The notes: generated by a model from the letters alone, not told the origin. Positions 11,573 through 23,769 are shown, numbered from the stretch's first letter. The stretch: 64,000 nt of DNA from Haemaphysalis longicornis (GCA_013339765.2 CM023448.1:111625508-111689507); one strand, 5' to 3'. A program made the numbers and translations.

Positions 11573-11722
11573 TTGCTCATTCTTGCCGCTCTGGTCGGCG
11601 AAAGCCGCACATCAGACGGCCACCCCCTTTGTCACCTGTGCCCTGTGGATTCGGTGGGGTTTGTTGGCTCTCATGAGTCGACTCCCCATATCTTCTGGCA
11701 GTGCACCCTAAATTTAAAGGAA
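11573..11722 (+). pseudogene. Possible LINE C-terminal zinc-knuckle relic
   Basis: The frame gives LCHLCP, a gap, then ESTPHIFWQC, a CxxC...HxxxxxC pattern like the zinc knuckle after the RNase H or RT domain in LINE ORF2 proteins. The match is short and unsupported upstream, so chance is possible. Confidence 0.35.
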
Positions 11723-13120
11723 GCGGGTGACACAAACGCAGACCATCACAACTCGCGATCGTGTCCGGGCCTTTCCAAGAGCGCAGTTGATTCGGGCCGA
11801 GCGCCAATTTTGTGCGGCGTCACATATGCATGCGCGCGCGGGGCCTCCCCTTTAGTCTTTCATTGACTCCACTTTAGATGGACGGACAAAAACCGACACA
11901 CGGCTTTTCGTTCTGATGAGCGTTCTAATGCTGACGCATTAATAAAATTGCCAGCTACCTTACTATTTAGCCTACGTAAACCTGCCAAAATAAAGCGAAC
12001 CGAGAGCTTCGGGTAGTGACAAGGCAGGAGTCACACAGCAACAAAAGGCTTGCTGGACCCTCAGACACGCTTCGATCGTCCGTTCCTTGAGATATTGCCG
12101 CTCGCTCGATCTTCCCTCTCGTTAAGTGCTGAGATGGGGCTGGATATTTCGCCTCATTGGATATTCAGGCACGACGTCCATTCACCTTGATCGGATTTTT
12201 CGCCTCGTCGAGCATTTCGCTTATCATAACGCGGCCCGATAGACATTCATCCTTCTTAGGTATTCATGGCAGAAGCATGTACGTGCCCATCACTGCACGG
12301 AAGGCGATGTGGCCCATCAAGCGTATGTTTATTCGTGTGTTTCTTACGGGACAGCGCCAGTGCGGCCCGCGGTGCGCCTAGTCGAGCCGCTGCGCGATAA
12401 TCGCGCGCGTGATGCAGCCGGCATTGTGGCCGCGTGGCAACGCACGGTGCTGCTTACTATTACCCACAGGCTCCTGTCCCCTCTTCTATTCATCTTCAAG
12501 AACAGCGCAACACCGGCAAAAAAACACAGCAAAAAAAAAAAAAAAGCACAGGGCCGGCGCTCACCGTATACGCACCTTTCCTCCAGTCGTCAATCGTGTG
12601 GATGCAGGCCACGTTTTGAGAGTCAGGCCCGGCAGTGAAAATCACAGGCGCCAGCGCGTGCGTGAGATCTGCGATAATTTTCTGATCAGATGCTCCTTCA
12701 GCCCTTTTGTGAAGGGTTTAATTGCTTTCTCGGAAAACGAAGTGCTATATACCTCCACAATAAATTTTATTGGCGCACAGCGTGCTCGACTTGGATTATT
12801 GTGTTTGGCACATGCGCTAGCTACCGTGTATACCAGCTACGTGTTTCCATTGAATAACATATCAGTTCTCAGTAAAGCGCCTGTCATGTGCCTGCCTTTC
12901 CTCAATGTTAACCCTTCGTTTTGCGTTGTCTTGGAAGATTATTCCCTAACGCCTAGAACAGTTTCCTGTTTTGTTTTGTTTTGCCTTTTCTATTTTTCGG
13001 GCCACAAGCTTGTACGGCTAGAAACTCCGGTAGGTGCATGTAAACCGCCTTGGGGAAATTTAGAGATTACAAATAAAATGTTGGCCTGCTACGGCGTCAG
13101 GTGTGCAGCGTGATTATACT
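11723..13120. other. Unassigned stretch
   Basis: A long frame (12409-13113, 234 codons, plus) spans a poly(A) tract at 12530-12545. It shows no domain or plausible protein composition, and I reject it as a gene. Otherwise nothing is supportable. Confidence 0.45.
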
Positions 13121-13274
13121 GGGCGTTCTCGATTTACCAGTACTGGACGGTTTCGAGGCAGTCCGAGGACTGCCCTCGTACCGTAAGCCCCATAGGAATA
13201 CATGGGAAAATCGAATGCCAGATCGGGTCCCGGGCAGTCCGCGGACGATCCGGGACTCATAATCGAGGAGGCCG
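13121..13274. mobile_element. Palindromic MITE, copy 1
   Basis: About 154 bp with imperfect terminal inverted repeats (GGGCGTTCTCGATT against the complement of AATCGAGGAGGCC) and an internal inverted block, GGCAGTCCGAGGACTGCC. It is colinear with 14508-14659. ACT on both sides (13118-13120, 13275-13277) is a possible 3 bp duplication. No coding capacity. Confidence 0.75.
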
Positions 13275-13650
13275 ACTAGCAATGTGAGAGATTGTAGCTG
13301 TGTTTCTGTTGCACAGAGCAGCTGGTTCATTCATTTTGGGTAGAGACGGCTATCAGACATCAAATCAGGTAGGCATTCAACCACTCGTTCGTCTGGCTAT
13401 CTGCAGTAGTAGGAGTTCAAAAGCGTTGCACCAGGCTATCATTAAGGAATACTGGCACGGTACGTAATTGTTTCCTAACCGCGCCACACCAGGCCGTGGC
13501 TATCGTTCTTTCGCGGTGATTGCTGAGGGAAACCATCCCGATCTCTTTCGTAAACAATGGAGTCACTTCATTGTGATTTAGCGTGCGCAGCAGCGCTAAA
13601 ACACAACGATGTATCAAAACGAAGGCGTTCCTTGGATAGGCTGGCGTATA
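13275..13650. other. Unassigned spacer
   Basis: Sequence between the MITE and the Tigger-like element. No supportable feature. TA at 13649-13650 is the target dinucleotide of the next element. Confidence 0.5.
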
Positions 13651-14465
13651 CAGTCAAACCCGGCTATAACGAACCCGGATAGAGCGAATTATGCTATATA
13701 TCGAACAAAAAAAATTCAGTTACGGAAATACATGGGAAACATATTCCTTATAACGAAGTTCACAACCGATATATCGAACTCCGCGCGCCTAGAATGGCCG
13801 CCGAAATGCATGGTCTCGGAGCGGCGATTGAGATGTGGATTGGCCGCGACCACGGAGCAAGAGCCGCGACTGGGACATTGCGCCTTGCACGGAGCGACGT
13901 GACGGCCGACACTTTCCGTAAGTATTTCCGACGCGTGGGACTGACGACGGAACCCCCCAGTCAGCAAGTCCGGGCCAAGACATGAGCATCGGTGAACTGT
14001 GGGAAGAGCTCGCCAACGTTGCCGATGATGTCGCGAGTGAAAGCCGTCCGATGCTTATAGTGAAGCGCTTACGGCAGTCGATGTGCTCCGCCAATGCTTC
14101 CTCGATTTTGGAGAACGCAGACTCGTACTGCTCCAAACAATGTTTCGTGTAGAGAATGCTATGCTAGTAGTAGCCGCCAAAACGAAAGTGAAACAAACAT
14201 CACCGCTTTTTTTGCAAAGTAGGTAGTTAAGGCGGAAAGAAGCTTTATTAATTGCAATAAATGGATTATTTTGGGTATGGTTAATGGCTACTTTACTGTG
14301 TTCGTTTCTGCATGCGGGAATGGTAGAGTTAAGGAGGGGGGCCTACCGCGCATTGCGAACTCGTAACAATAAGGTCGTTATAGGCCGGTTCGGCTATATC
14401 GAACTATTGGATATATCGAACAAATCGCGGTGCATATTGCAGTTCGCTATAAACGGGTTTGACTG
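13651..14465 (+). mobile_element. Tigger/pogo-like (Tc1/mariner) element, non-autonomous
   Basis: The element starts CAGTCAAACCCGGCTATAAC and ends GCTATAAACGGGTTTGACTG, forming terminal inverted repeats of about 24 bp. TA precedes (13649-13650) and follows (14466-14467), the duplication expected of Tc1/mariner. Internal ATATCGAAC and ATAACGAA words near both ends extend the subterminal symmetry. At 815 bp it is far shorter than an autonomous Tigger (about 2.5 kb), so it must have been mobilised in trans. Confidence 0.85.
13862..14150 (+). pseudogene. Degraded Tigger-type transposase C-terminus
   Basis: Three frames carry pieces in the expected order: DVTADTFRKYFRRVGL (about 13899-13945), ELWEELANVADDVAS (about 13991-14036) and YSEALTAVDVLRQC (14056-14097). 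They resemble the C-terminal part of pogo/Tigger transposases of the CENP-B/jerky type, downstream of the DDE domain. The catalytic domain and HTH are missing and frameshifts separate the pieces. Inactive. Confidence 0.6.
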
Positions 14466-14507
14466 TAGCGCGCACAAATTGAGCGCCACCTAACTAAAAC
14501 AAACAAC

Positions 14508-14659
14508 GGGCCTCCTCGATTTACCAGCCCTGGACGGTCCGCGGGCAGTCCGAGGACTGCCCTCGGACCGGAAGCCTCAGGAATACATGGGAAAAACGAG
14601 CGCCGGATCGCGTCTCGGGCAGTCCGCGGACGATCCGGGACTGATAATCGAGGAGGCCC
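14508..14659. mobile_element. Palindromic MITE, copy 2
   Basis: A 152 bp element with 14 bp perfect terminal inverted repeats, GGGCCTCCTCGATT and AATCGAGGAGGCCC, and a perfect internal palindrome GGGCAGTCCGAGGACTGCCC (14543-14562). Strongly similar to 13121-13274 in the same orientation. No clear target duplication; flanks are AAC and AGT. Confidence 0.8.
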
Positions 14660-15964
14660 AGTATACCAACGCCACGGGGAGTCCGGCGTTCACCGTATTT
14701 TAAATTTTAAAGAGCGTATTTTAAAGAGCGCGAAGAAGAGGAATAAGACGCAAGAAAGGAGCGCGCACCCCTCGCGGTTCCACAGCATATGCACTCATAA
14801 AAATACAAAAAAGGGGGCGTGCGCTCCTATATTTAGTATAGTTTTAGTCTGAAGTATAGAAACATGGCTATGTGGTCGTCGTCGGCCGCTGCCTGGCGGG
14901 TGATTCGCTAGATGGCGCAAGCTGTCCTAAGGCGCGTAGTTCGAACCTGAGGTACAGAAACGCACCGTATAGTTGCGTCGCTGTCGGCGCTGTGAAGTTA
15001 TCGTCCGAAGTTCAATCACTTGCACACTTTCGCGCTCTCATCTCATCGAAGTATGCTTGGGGATATTCTGCAACTTTTTTTGCAGCCGTTCATTATTGCA
15101 GGTCAGCATGTCATTCGGGAAGCGTGCAAATTCGCCGCAAGTGCCGAGCCTTGACCACCCTGGGAATTAAATGCCGAAACACAAGAAACGTCATTTAGTG
15201 AGTGGCGAGTCACCGCAGAGTCGGACGTGTTTCATACAGGACACGGTCGTTAAATTACAAGGTCTGAAGGTTTGGGTTCACGCACGTGTTACTGATAGCA
15301 ATGCTTTGCAAATGTTTGTAAGCACATTTCCCGACAGCAAAGGCTAAATGTAAGGTTTCGCGCATGAGTCGCTACTCGAAATGCTTTGCAAAGGCTTGTG
15401 AGAAAATGTACAGACATCTCTGGCTATTTTGACCCGTAATGGCTTCTTCGAGGCACTTGAAGAATTGCCGAGACGCAAAAGACAAAGACAAGGTAATGAA
15501 TACTGCCACGTTTCCTTTTTCGGCACATCCGAGGTCACACATTTTGTGCTGACGCAAAGCTTACATTTATTTTAATTTCGCTCTGCAAATAAAACAACTC
15601 GAGGAATGAAGCGATAGCTACATTCGTTAATGCACGGCTAATGGAGATATAATTATGGAGCTACGCTTTCAGCTGCGCAATTCACAATTCAGCTGCGCAA
15701 TCATTGCATTTCCGGAACTACGCCGCAAAGAAAAAAATATAAAGAGAGGGCACGTTGGCTAATCTGGCCTCAGGAAAAAAGTCACGATTACGTGAAAGCC
15801 TCACCTTTACATTGACCGCTAGTTACAACGAGTGCAAAAAAAAAACATTCTAAAACCAAATTAACACGCAGTGTTTTTCCCATAAAATCTTGACACTCAT
15901 TAATCATTTTTTTTTACATACGTGACAAGTAGAAACAGTTCGCGACGCAGCCTGTTGTATATTG

Positions 15965-15987
15965 TTTTTTTTTTTTTTTTTTTTTTT
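15965..15987. repeat. Poly(T) tract
   Basis: 23 consecutive T. On the minus strand this is an A tract that could be a retroposon tail, but no upstream retroposed sequence was recognised. Confidence 0.9.
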
Positions 15988-18900
15988 GCGCGATGCAAAG
16001 GCGAACCTTGCTGAGTCGTACGCCGAAGTGGTAATCTGCTTTTTGCCGCAACGCTTGCCAAGGCTTGCCGAATTTGCATAGCGCGAAAAAATAACGAACA
16101 AGTTTAGTCAGAACTATTTCTACTCGTTGCATATGCGAGCATATTAAGCCTAATTAGCGACAGTTCTACGCCAACATTCACCGATGCGCAGCCAGACTAC
16201 AAAAAACTGCGAAGTTCAAGCCAGACTGTCTCTCGCGGGTTTTGTGCTTGTACTTTTCTGTGTGCGGTTCTCTCTCCGTCTCTGAACGGCAGACGACCGG
16301 CAAAGGAATCCCTCCCGTTTCCCAGATGCCCTCTCTATAGGCCGGGCGAGGTGTCGAGTGACCCCATATACGCCAGGGCGGGCCGCTTACGCGCGTTTAG
16401 ACGCCAGCACCAGGCAAGACTGCCGCTGCCAGCCCTTCAGGCAGCATAAATTTTTAACAGAGCTGAGAAGAAGGAATGTGCCTTCTTGCTTACTTGTGCC
16501 TCTTTTTTATTTCTGATATCCTTAATTGAAGTTTGCCGTTTTAAGACTTGTAGTGTCCACTTGTAGTCTGTATGGGTAGTGGACGAAACGAACCCGTTTA
16601 AAACCCATCCGCGAGCCCTGAACACTGCGTGTGAACTTGTTTTCAATAAATTTTGTTGCTGCTCGCGCCAACTAGCGGTCGTTTTGAAAGTTAGGTGTTC
16701 ACGATACCTTGACGTATTCGCTGTGGCCAGACTTGCCCGAGTGTCCTCTCGCTAGAGGTTGTTCTTCCCATTTGGCATCGAGCCGGCTCATGCGCTTTTG
16801 CAGCGGTGACTTCCCCGCGCAATTTGCGGGCGGCCGAACCAGAGGAAGTGTTGCGACAATGTAAGCGTACTGGTGATAGAAAGCGATCCGTCAGCCTGCG
16901 GTCAAGGAAAGGCAAAGCGCAGTGAAGGGGCTTCGTACCCGAGATTCTGGTGGGCGTACCCGTAAAGGCTAAATACCGCGGCACCTCCGAAAACACGACG
17001 TTGCAAAAGCGCCAGCACTCGCGCCGAATCTCGTATCAAGTTCCGTGGCTACCCTGCATTTTTTTTTTTCGTATTGCGCGAGTAACACATGGGACATGTC
17101 GGCAAAATTTTCGCGTCGATTTGTGTCGGTGTTTCAAAAGAGCTAGCGACAGAAGAGCACAGAGCGGAAAGAGCGCGTTAAGAGCGCGTGGAGAGAGCTG
17201 CCTCGATCCGCAACGGCGCCGACATTCCGAGGGTGACGTCAAGTAGAGGCGCGACGCGCCACCTGTCTCTGCGTCCTCTCAACGGGTTTCGTGACTACCG
17301 CTATCGTTTGCACGCGCTGTAGAACGGAGTGTGCGGCTAGTGCGGGGAGTGCATGCAGAAAAACAGCAAGCCGGAGCAAAGAGAGCAAATCGGGCCTTCC
17401 AACACGTTGGCGAAGGTGAGGAACGAGATGCTGTCGCAACCTCAGGGATATCAACCAATGGATCTTCAATCAACTTCTGTATATTGGCATTAAACATACC
17501 CTCCGCGGACAACAGTCCAATTTGCACACTAGAGCTGAGCTACACAGCAGCTCAGAACGCCGGTGCGTACAGTCCACGTGGCGCACAAAGGCAAAGCATG
17601 CAGTCTGTGCTATTTTTTTTTTAATACAAAGACGCACGGAAAGCCTGTTTGCCATACACACCTCTAACGACACACTCATTGTTTTCCTCCCCAGAGCTAA
17701 ACGTTAGAACCAGCTGCAGGAGATGTTGGGCAACCAGTTGTCGAACGAAAAGCACATCTGCATGTCATAATTCGATGTTTTTCACAGTCGGGAAAAAAGC
17801 GTTTGATGTCGAAAGAAAAACAGAAACACAACCTGAATATTCGTTTGTGTTTCTTTCATGCCCCCTTTTTTTCATGCGGGAAGAGACTTTGGGAAGGGCG
17901 CCTGCCTAATTTTGATGGTGCGATATATATATTTCCCGTGATGGGGCAAATTGGGCGGCACTCGGGTTACGCTCCGCAGCGGATTCAAGGGCATGAAGCG
18001 TAATTTAATAGTCCCCGGGCTCATCAACAAAGTAAATGAGCGCTTCGGGCCTAAGCAGTGATATCGAGAAGGCCTAGACCCACATCGTCGAACAGCCTGC
18101 GAGATAACTCAAAATAGGAGCAACAGCGGTTAGCAACCAAGCCCTCTTACGCGCTAATGGCCGCACGTTCACCTGTTAAGCACCTGCGTACATTACGGAG
18201 TCCCAAGCCGCACCTCTCGTGCACACTAGAACCACAAAGCGTTGACCACATCAACGCTTGCCATGCATGTCGTCGTAAATTCGACAGAGCACTGTCGTTC
18301 AGCGGTGCCCTGTTGCCGCGGGTTTCTATCGTCGATGTGCTTAGCTCTACAAATTACACGCCCATGCTTGAAGGCGCGGCGGTTCCTTTAACGGCCACTT
18401 TATTAAATTACTAGGCAGCACAGCACTCGCACGCTCGGAGCGCGACGTTTGCGTATACAGGCTCCTCCCCTCTTGCTTTGTGGGTGGTGCAAATGCAAGA
18501 GCAAGTGTCCCCACGGCACCGACAACGAGAAAGAGGCGAGCAGGGGTGGCGTGCGAATGAGTGAGAGGCCGTATCGAGCGCACGCTCACTGCGCAGTAAT
18601 AACGGCGCCGCAATCATTGCCTCCCGGCGGGTGCTTACGTAATGAGGTGGCTTTACTAGATGCGTTTACGGACAGCTCTGTATTTCCCCGCGTTTCTATA
18701 CTCTATAATCGCAAACAACAATTGTCAACGAAGCGAGAAGCTGGGAGAGTTGAAACGCATTCATACTGATAAGCGGTTAGAAGGACCGGAACTAGAAAAT
18801 GTCGAAACGACACAGGCACTGCCCAGCAACTAAATAGTTATTGCAAAGATAACGAAAAGTTTTTGGCTCGAAAACTAATTGCTGAAAAAAAAATTGGCCG

Positions 18901-20132
18901 CGTATCTGCTCCTTTCGTTGCAAATGCCGTCAAAAGACGATAGTCTTTATCGGCTTTTGCGAAGAGCCCGAACGGGCGTCTTTAAACGCGCACAATGCAA
19001 AGGAGACCAAATCCATCAAATCAATAGAGCCGCATACAAAGGAGTCTCATGCAGTTGTAATTAGAAATTCCGAGAGCACATTCTCCGCTTTGTGGATAGA
19101 GCTGCCGGTTCCCGCAATTCTTTATTCAAGATTGACTTCAAACAGCCGTCACCCACACGCTAAGATGAGCTCTGGTGAAAGTAGACCACGAACGCCAACA
19201 CTTTTATACGCTTGTATTAACAACACTGAATGCTGCCGATATGTACAGATGTCTGCAGGCCATGGAAACATTAATCTCCGTTGCTTGCGTAATCCCGTGT
19301 CACAAAAATCCCGACACACGTAGCGCACAATTTATGGCCATGAAAGAAAGAAGAATGTTTCTACGTCAGGATGCGCGCCCGCTACAGATCAATTACAAAC
19401 GATGTGAAAGACATCGTACGCTGGACGGCCTCTCGCATTCGATGCATATCTTATGTAACTGTTTTTTGTTCACTTCAGGGAGCTCCTGTCCAGATAATTC
19501 AGTACGATTAGGTGTCAAATTGAGACACTCCGGGAACTGTAACAAAACATTTCGGCTGCTCCCATTTCCCCTGTCAACCGGGACGGCCGTCCGCACCAGA
19601 GTGTACGTTCACAAATAACCTCAGCCGTGGGTCCCAGAAGAATTCTTCACCCGTTATTGATTATCCGTGCTTACGAAATGCCTGGGCGTAAATGTATTCC
19701 TTACATGTCAGAACCCTACGACCGCGAAGACTCATCTATTTGAATTATGTATTGCAAAACAGCCGCGAACTTCTAAAAAAAGCCGTGTCGTGCCACCGCA
19801 TCAATTACATCGACATACTGCAATCGGCATTTTATCTTTCAGCGGAAAAAACGACAAACATACAAAATTAGGCAGACCGAAAAAATCGTCCAGTTACAGA
19901 TGCCTAAACCTTGCCCGATTGCGGATTTACAAGTCGTTCTTATAACGCCATCGTCAGAACTACAGCTTTTTTAAAACATGCTCTGCTCTGATATTTCACC
20001 CTCACGCAACTTTTCGTTTCTTTTCTTTTTATTGGCTTTGCCAAGCTTTTCCTCGAAGTTTTTTTCAATATCCCAACTGTAGAATGTCTCAAGACACTAC
20101 CGCGTTACTTTCGTTTCAAGCTTCCTGAGAGC

Positions 20133-20228
20133 TCCCCTCTCTGCGTCTTTCTCTCTCTATTTCGCTCGCTATTTATCTTCTTTTTTATCTCATTTCTATG
20201 TTCATTTCTATCTCTTCTTCCTCCATTT
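20133..20228. repeat. Polypyrimidine tract
   Basis: Almost pure C/T on the plus strand (CTTTCTCTCTCTATTTC and similar) for about 95 bp. Low complexity. It could act as a splice-acceptor-like tract, but no exon follows. Confidence 0.65.
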
Positions 20229-20931
20229 AGAGCCGTCGGATCGCCTGGCATTGAAAAAAAGGCCAAAAGTTGGAGTCAATCGCCTGGAACAGTAAATGCG
20301 TCAGTTTCCCGCAAGTTTATCATCGAGAGGAAACAAAGTTTATTCATTTTTACGCAGTCAATTTCCTGGAGACGGGAAAAAAAGACGACGGGACGATAGT
20401 CCACCAAACAAATTTTTTTAGCTTTGATGCTCTATACTCCCTCCGTGCGGCAGTTGAAAAAGTCAGTTACAGGCTTTTATTTCGTTGTTGTCGTTAAAGT
20501 CGGACTTTAGGCTGCGATGATTCGGAGAGAATATTCTCTGTGCACGCCACTTTACAGAGGCCCAGCACGCTACATGCCTCTATTGCACCTATCGAATGAA
20601 AGGCCACCGCACGCACAGGGTTTAAAAAAGCATGCTTTCAGTTACATATGCTCTGTGTGTACAGTCCGCATCCTGTGCGGCAAATAAATAGTCCCTTTCG
20701 GAACGAGAGAGTCGTCGCAACTTTCAAGCTACTGCAAGTACGCGAAGAATGGCATGCCCTTCTATGAAAAACCTAGGCGTGGAAGCTACAGATAGATTTA
20801 ATGCGTCCGTCCTACACTGCCGTCGCAAAGGCGATTGTGGCACAGAACGATTTATCTAAAAAAATGAAACCAGTAAGAAAGGAGGCAACATGGCCGCCGG
20901 TTTCCGCCCGTGTATTTTCTCTTGACGTAGT

Positions 20932-21115
20932 GTGCGGACGGTAACCAATCCGGAATTTGGAATGAATCCGGAATCATTCCACATTTTCTCGCGACCCCCC
21001 GGAATGGAATTGGAAATGGCATGGCGACAATGCTTGAAGGGATTGGAATGGGAATGGGAATTAAGCGCCTTTGCCGGAGTGAAAGGGGAATGGCATTACA
21101 TGTATTTCTTCCCAA
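20932..21115 (+). repeat. GGAAT-rich degenerate repeat, copy 1
   Basis: Imperfect reiterations of GGAATGGAATTGG, CCGGAAT and GGGAATGGGAATT. A second patch of the same type and strand lies at 22430-22580. Together they may be the two ends of one roughly 1.6 kb element, or two independent minisatellite-like insertions. Confidence 0.6.
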
Positions 21116-21924
21116 AATAAAAGCGCACTTTCCCTTCTATAGCGCGTCTGGTTTTTTTGTCAAACATGCAAAAATACGCAAAAAACATCCCACCAAACCC
21201 AGTTCAAACATTCGTCAGGCCGAGGCCTTGAATTAAACAATAACTAAATGCTACTCCACTGCATGCAACTCCTCAAATTCGTTATACAGGCCTCATTTAT
21301 ACAATTAGTTACGCAGAGCCTTGGACCTCAGTTTGGCGAGTCCACGGCCGCAACGCATTTCTCTAGCAAGTCCTTCTCCAGTTAGCTAGAGCCAAGGTTG
21401 CGTGGTGCTAAAGTGTGGACAATCTCCCAATTCATAAAGAAAAAAAAACAAGACGCAGATTAGTATACGAACCAATGCACTATCGAAGTAATACACTAAC
21501 GAGAGAAAAAAGAATTCTCCCTGCACATTGGTTCACATGGAGACACCCATACAAAGGTCGCGCATAGGTCTAATCTAAGCACATCCTGAACTTTCGCTCG
21601 TGCGCAGTGGATGATACCTGACGCACGTAACTAAGCTTTTCGCCAAGGGCGACATTGCATACCTGCGCACACGCAAACACAGGAAGTTCTGAACCTATCC
21701 GTGCTTCTAAGGCGCGCTTGACATGCGTGAGTGCTGACGACCTGTGCGGCCCGTGATCCGTATTTGGTGCAAAGGCAGGACAAGGTGCTCGAGCGGTAAT
21801 TCTTCCAACTGATACCACCAGATCCGGAGGTTCTGCTCCTCGTTAACAAAATTATAGTTCAAACCATGCTCACGACCTCTGGATACGCGTGTTAACTACT
21901 TAAGGAATATAATGTCTTCTTAAA
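21116..21924. other. Unassigned stretch
   Basis: No gene or repeat boundary that I can support. Confidence 0.45.
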
Positions 21925-22191
21925 CAATATTAAAGCCTGATTGATTGATTGTAGGGTTTAACGGGCCGACGCAACGAAGGCGATGAGGCGCGCCATAGTG
22001 GAGGGCTCCCGATTAATTTTGACCCGCCTGGGGATCTTTAACGTGCGCCAAATCCCGTACACACGGGCGTTTTTGCTTTTCGCCTCCATCAGAAAAGCGG
22101 CCAGCCGCGGCCGGGAATCGAACCCGCGACCTCGTGCTCGCAGCGCAACGGCTTTAGCCACTGCGCCACCGCGGCGGGTCAATATTAAAGC
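21925..22191 (-). mobile_element. Full-length tRNA-derived SINE with target duplication
   Basis: The element occupies 21937-22179, bounded by a perfect 12 bp duplication CAATATTAAAGC (21925-21936, 22180-22191). On the minus strand it starts with a tRNA-like head: A box TGGCGCAGTGG (complement of 22158-22168) and B box GGTTCGATTCC (complement of 22114-22124). The body includes GATGGAGGCGAAAAGC, CGTTAAAGATCCCCAGG and GCGCGCCTCATCGCC. The 3' end is TACAATCAATCAATC. It is transcribed by Pol III if active and mobilised by a LINE. The duplication and intact boxes suggest a recent insertion. The body looks like tick SINEs from recall. Confidence 0.93.
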
Positions 22192-22429
22192 ATCACAACT
22201 CGTAAAGACGTTGCTGACCATGTAAATACTATAATAACTACCGTGGAGAACTGCCCTGTGGGGAATTAGTAGGGTGATGCACTGGAACGAGATATGCCAC
22301 AAAGCCACTATCCCTCGACCTTGGTTAAGTGTTTCGGTATTTTAGCAGTTCTTAACGCGTGTAATAACACATCAGATTAATGGTGGGTTTCATTGGTACT
22401 TGATAATCACCCGATAAAACGTTGAGGAA

Positions 22430-22580
22430 TTAGAGAATGGAATTGAACTGCCCGGCAATTCCCGGAGTGGGAATGGGCGATGTTCCGGCATTCCGAGGAA
22501 TTGAAAGGAATGGAATTTGGGCAACTTGTAATTCCCCGGAATGGAATTGGAATGGAATGGTGACGCCCATTCCGCAAGAC
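22430..22580 (+). repeat. GGAAT-rich degenerate repeat, copy 2
   Basis: Contains GGAATGGAATTGGAATGG, AATTCCCGGAGTGGGAATGGG and related units, like 20932-21115. The flanking DNA of the two patches is not otherwise similar. Confidence 0.6.
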
Positions 22581-23057
22581 TGCTTGACTGCGCTGCGTCC
22601 TTTCCCACTGGTTTCTTTTTTTCGAGACCACGAAGAAACTGGTCCAGCAGGCTACTTCAGTTACTGTATCGTACACAACTCCAAATTACTTCTAAGGCTT
22701 CCCCACTACTGAAGGTGGGCCAGGGCCCAAAAGGACGCGCACACCGTGATTTCGACACTCTCTGGGACTTCGACAGTCTCCCTCCGACAATTACGACCCG
22801 ACAGGACACCCGAACCGAGGAATTCATGCGTCCTTTCAAAGTGACGGCCGTCGTTTTGTAGAATGCGGCCTCTGATGATAGCCTGTGCAGCAAACCCTCT
22901 TCGAGCCCACCGGGTTCGCTAATTAATAGCAACTGACTGATTTCGGGCTTGCACGCCACATTTTGCAAGCATATATGCTTACACCGGAGGTGTAAAATTA
23001 TGTTTGGCTCTTTTCCTTATGTTCATTAAAAGAAAGCTGTAACGTGCATAATACGAA
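22581..23057. other. Unassigned stretch
   Basis: No supportable gene, RNA or repeat boundary. Confidence 0.45.
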
Positions 23058-23500
23058 TGCTTTTTAACACGAAAGTGTTTTATGCCTGGATACACGAAGA
23101 TTTCACTCACATCATATCCGTCACGGAAGTGACGCCTCTACAACAAGCAAGCGGCCTGTAAAGAGTGCACCCCTGCGTACAGGGTCTTCTTCGGGGAAGC
23201 AACCTTTAGTACTAAAGAGTAAGTTATACTTCGGGTTCGTTTTCGGGTTTTGTATTCTAACACGAAAGTGTTTGATGCAGGGACACACGAAGATTTCCCT
23301 GACGTCATATCCGTCACGGAAATGACGCCAGTACACCTTTGCCGAAGCGACCCGCCAGCAGGACGTCGCTCGCCAAGCACACCCACAAGACAGCCGACCC
23401 GCAAATCATGCTCATTTCACTGCAGATTTCACTGCATATTTCACTTTCCTGTTTTGCCGATTCCTATGGCAGAGGAATCAGCCACAGTTTCCTGTTTTGT
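23058..23500 (+). repeat. Interspersed repeat module R, copy 2, with internal duplication
   Basis: Matches 1383-1815 in inverted orientation. Inside it a unit starting TAACACGAAAGTGTTT (23065 and 23258, period 193 bp) is duplicated, each time followed by CATATCCGTCACGGAA. Copy 1 carries a comparable duplication (AATAAAACA...TTCGTG near 1590 and 1770). Element class unknown. Confidence 0.7.
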
Positions 23501-23769
23501 TTTTTTAAGTGTGCATTACAGAACAGGAATTAAATGGAATTCAATGGGGCTTCTCCCCTAAAATTTCTGTGGCTTAGTACAGCGAACCCTGTATTTGCAA
23601 AGCGACAGCTTGCCTTGACCTAGGTAAGTCCTGGTTCACTTTGTTAACATTTTATTTATCTGTAACAAGTATACTAATCCTCACAACCTGCTTTTTAGAA
23701 GAAATATCAAATACTGTTTCAAGTTCGAATCGCACACAAAAAAGAGTATCAACAATTATTTGAAGCTGC

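Larger units (their letters stand above)
14660..20931. other. Large unassigned stretch
   Basis: More than 6 kb without a supportable gene. Noted: a short tandem AATTCAGCTGCGCAA near 15670-15700, AATAAA at 16645 after a plausible transcript-end-like region, and a 147-codon plus frame (19175-19618) without recognisable domains. Frames are short and mixed on both strands. Diverged transposon DNA is likely, but I cannot name families. Confidence 0.4.

Noticed and set aside
12409..13113. 234-codon plus-strand open frame
   Set aside because: It crosses a poly(A) tract coding for a lysine run, has no domain or signal I recognise, and overlaps other frames of similar quality. Chance is the best explanation.
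19175..19618. 147-codon open frame
   Set aside because: Cysteine-containing but without a domain pattern; overlaps other frames; unsupported.
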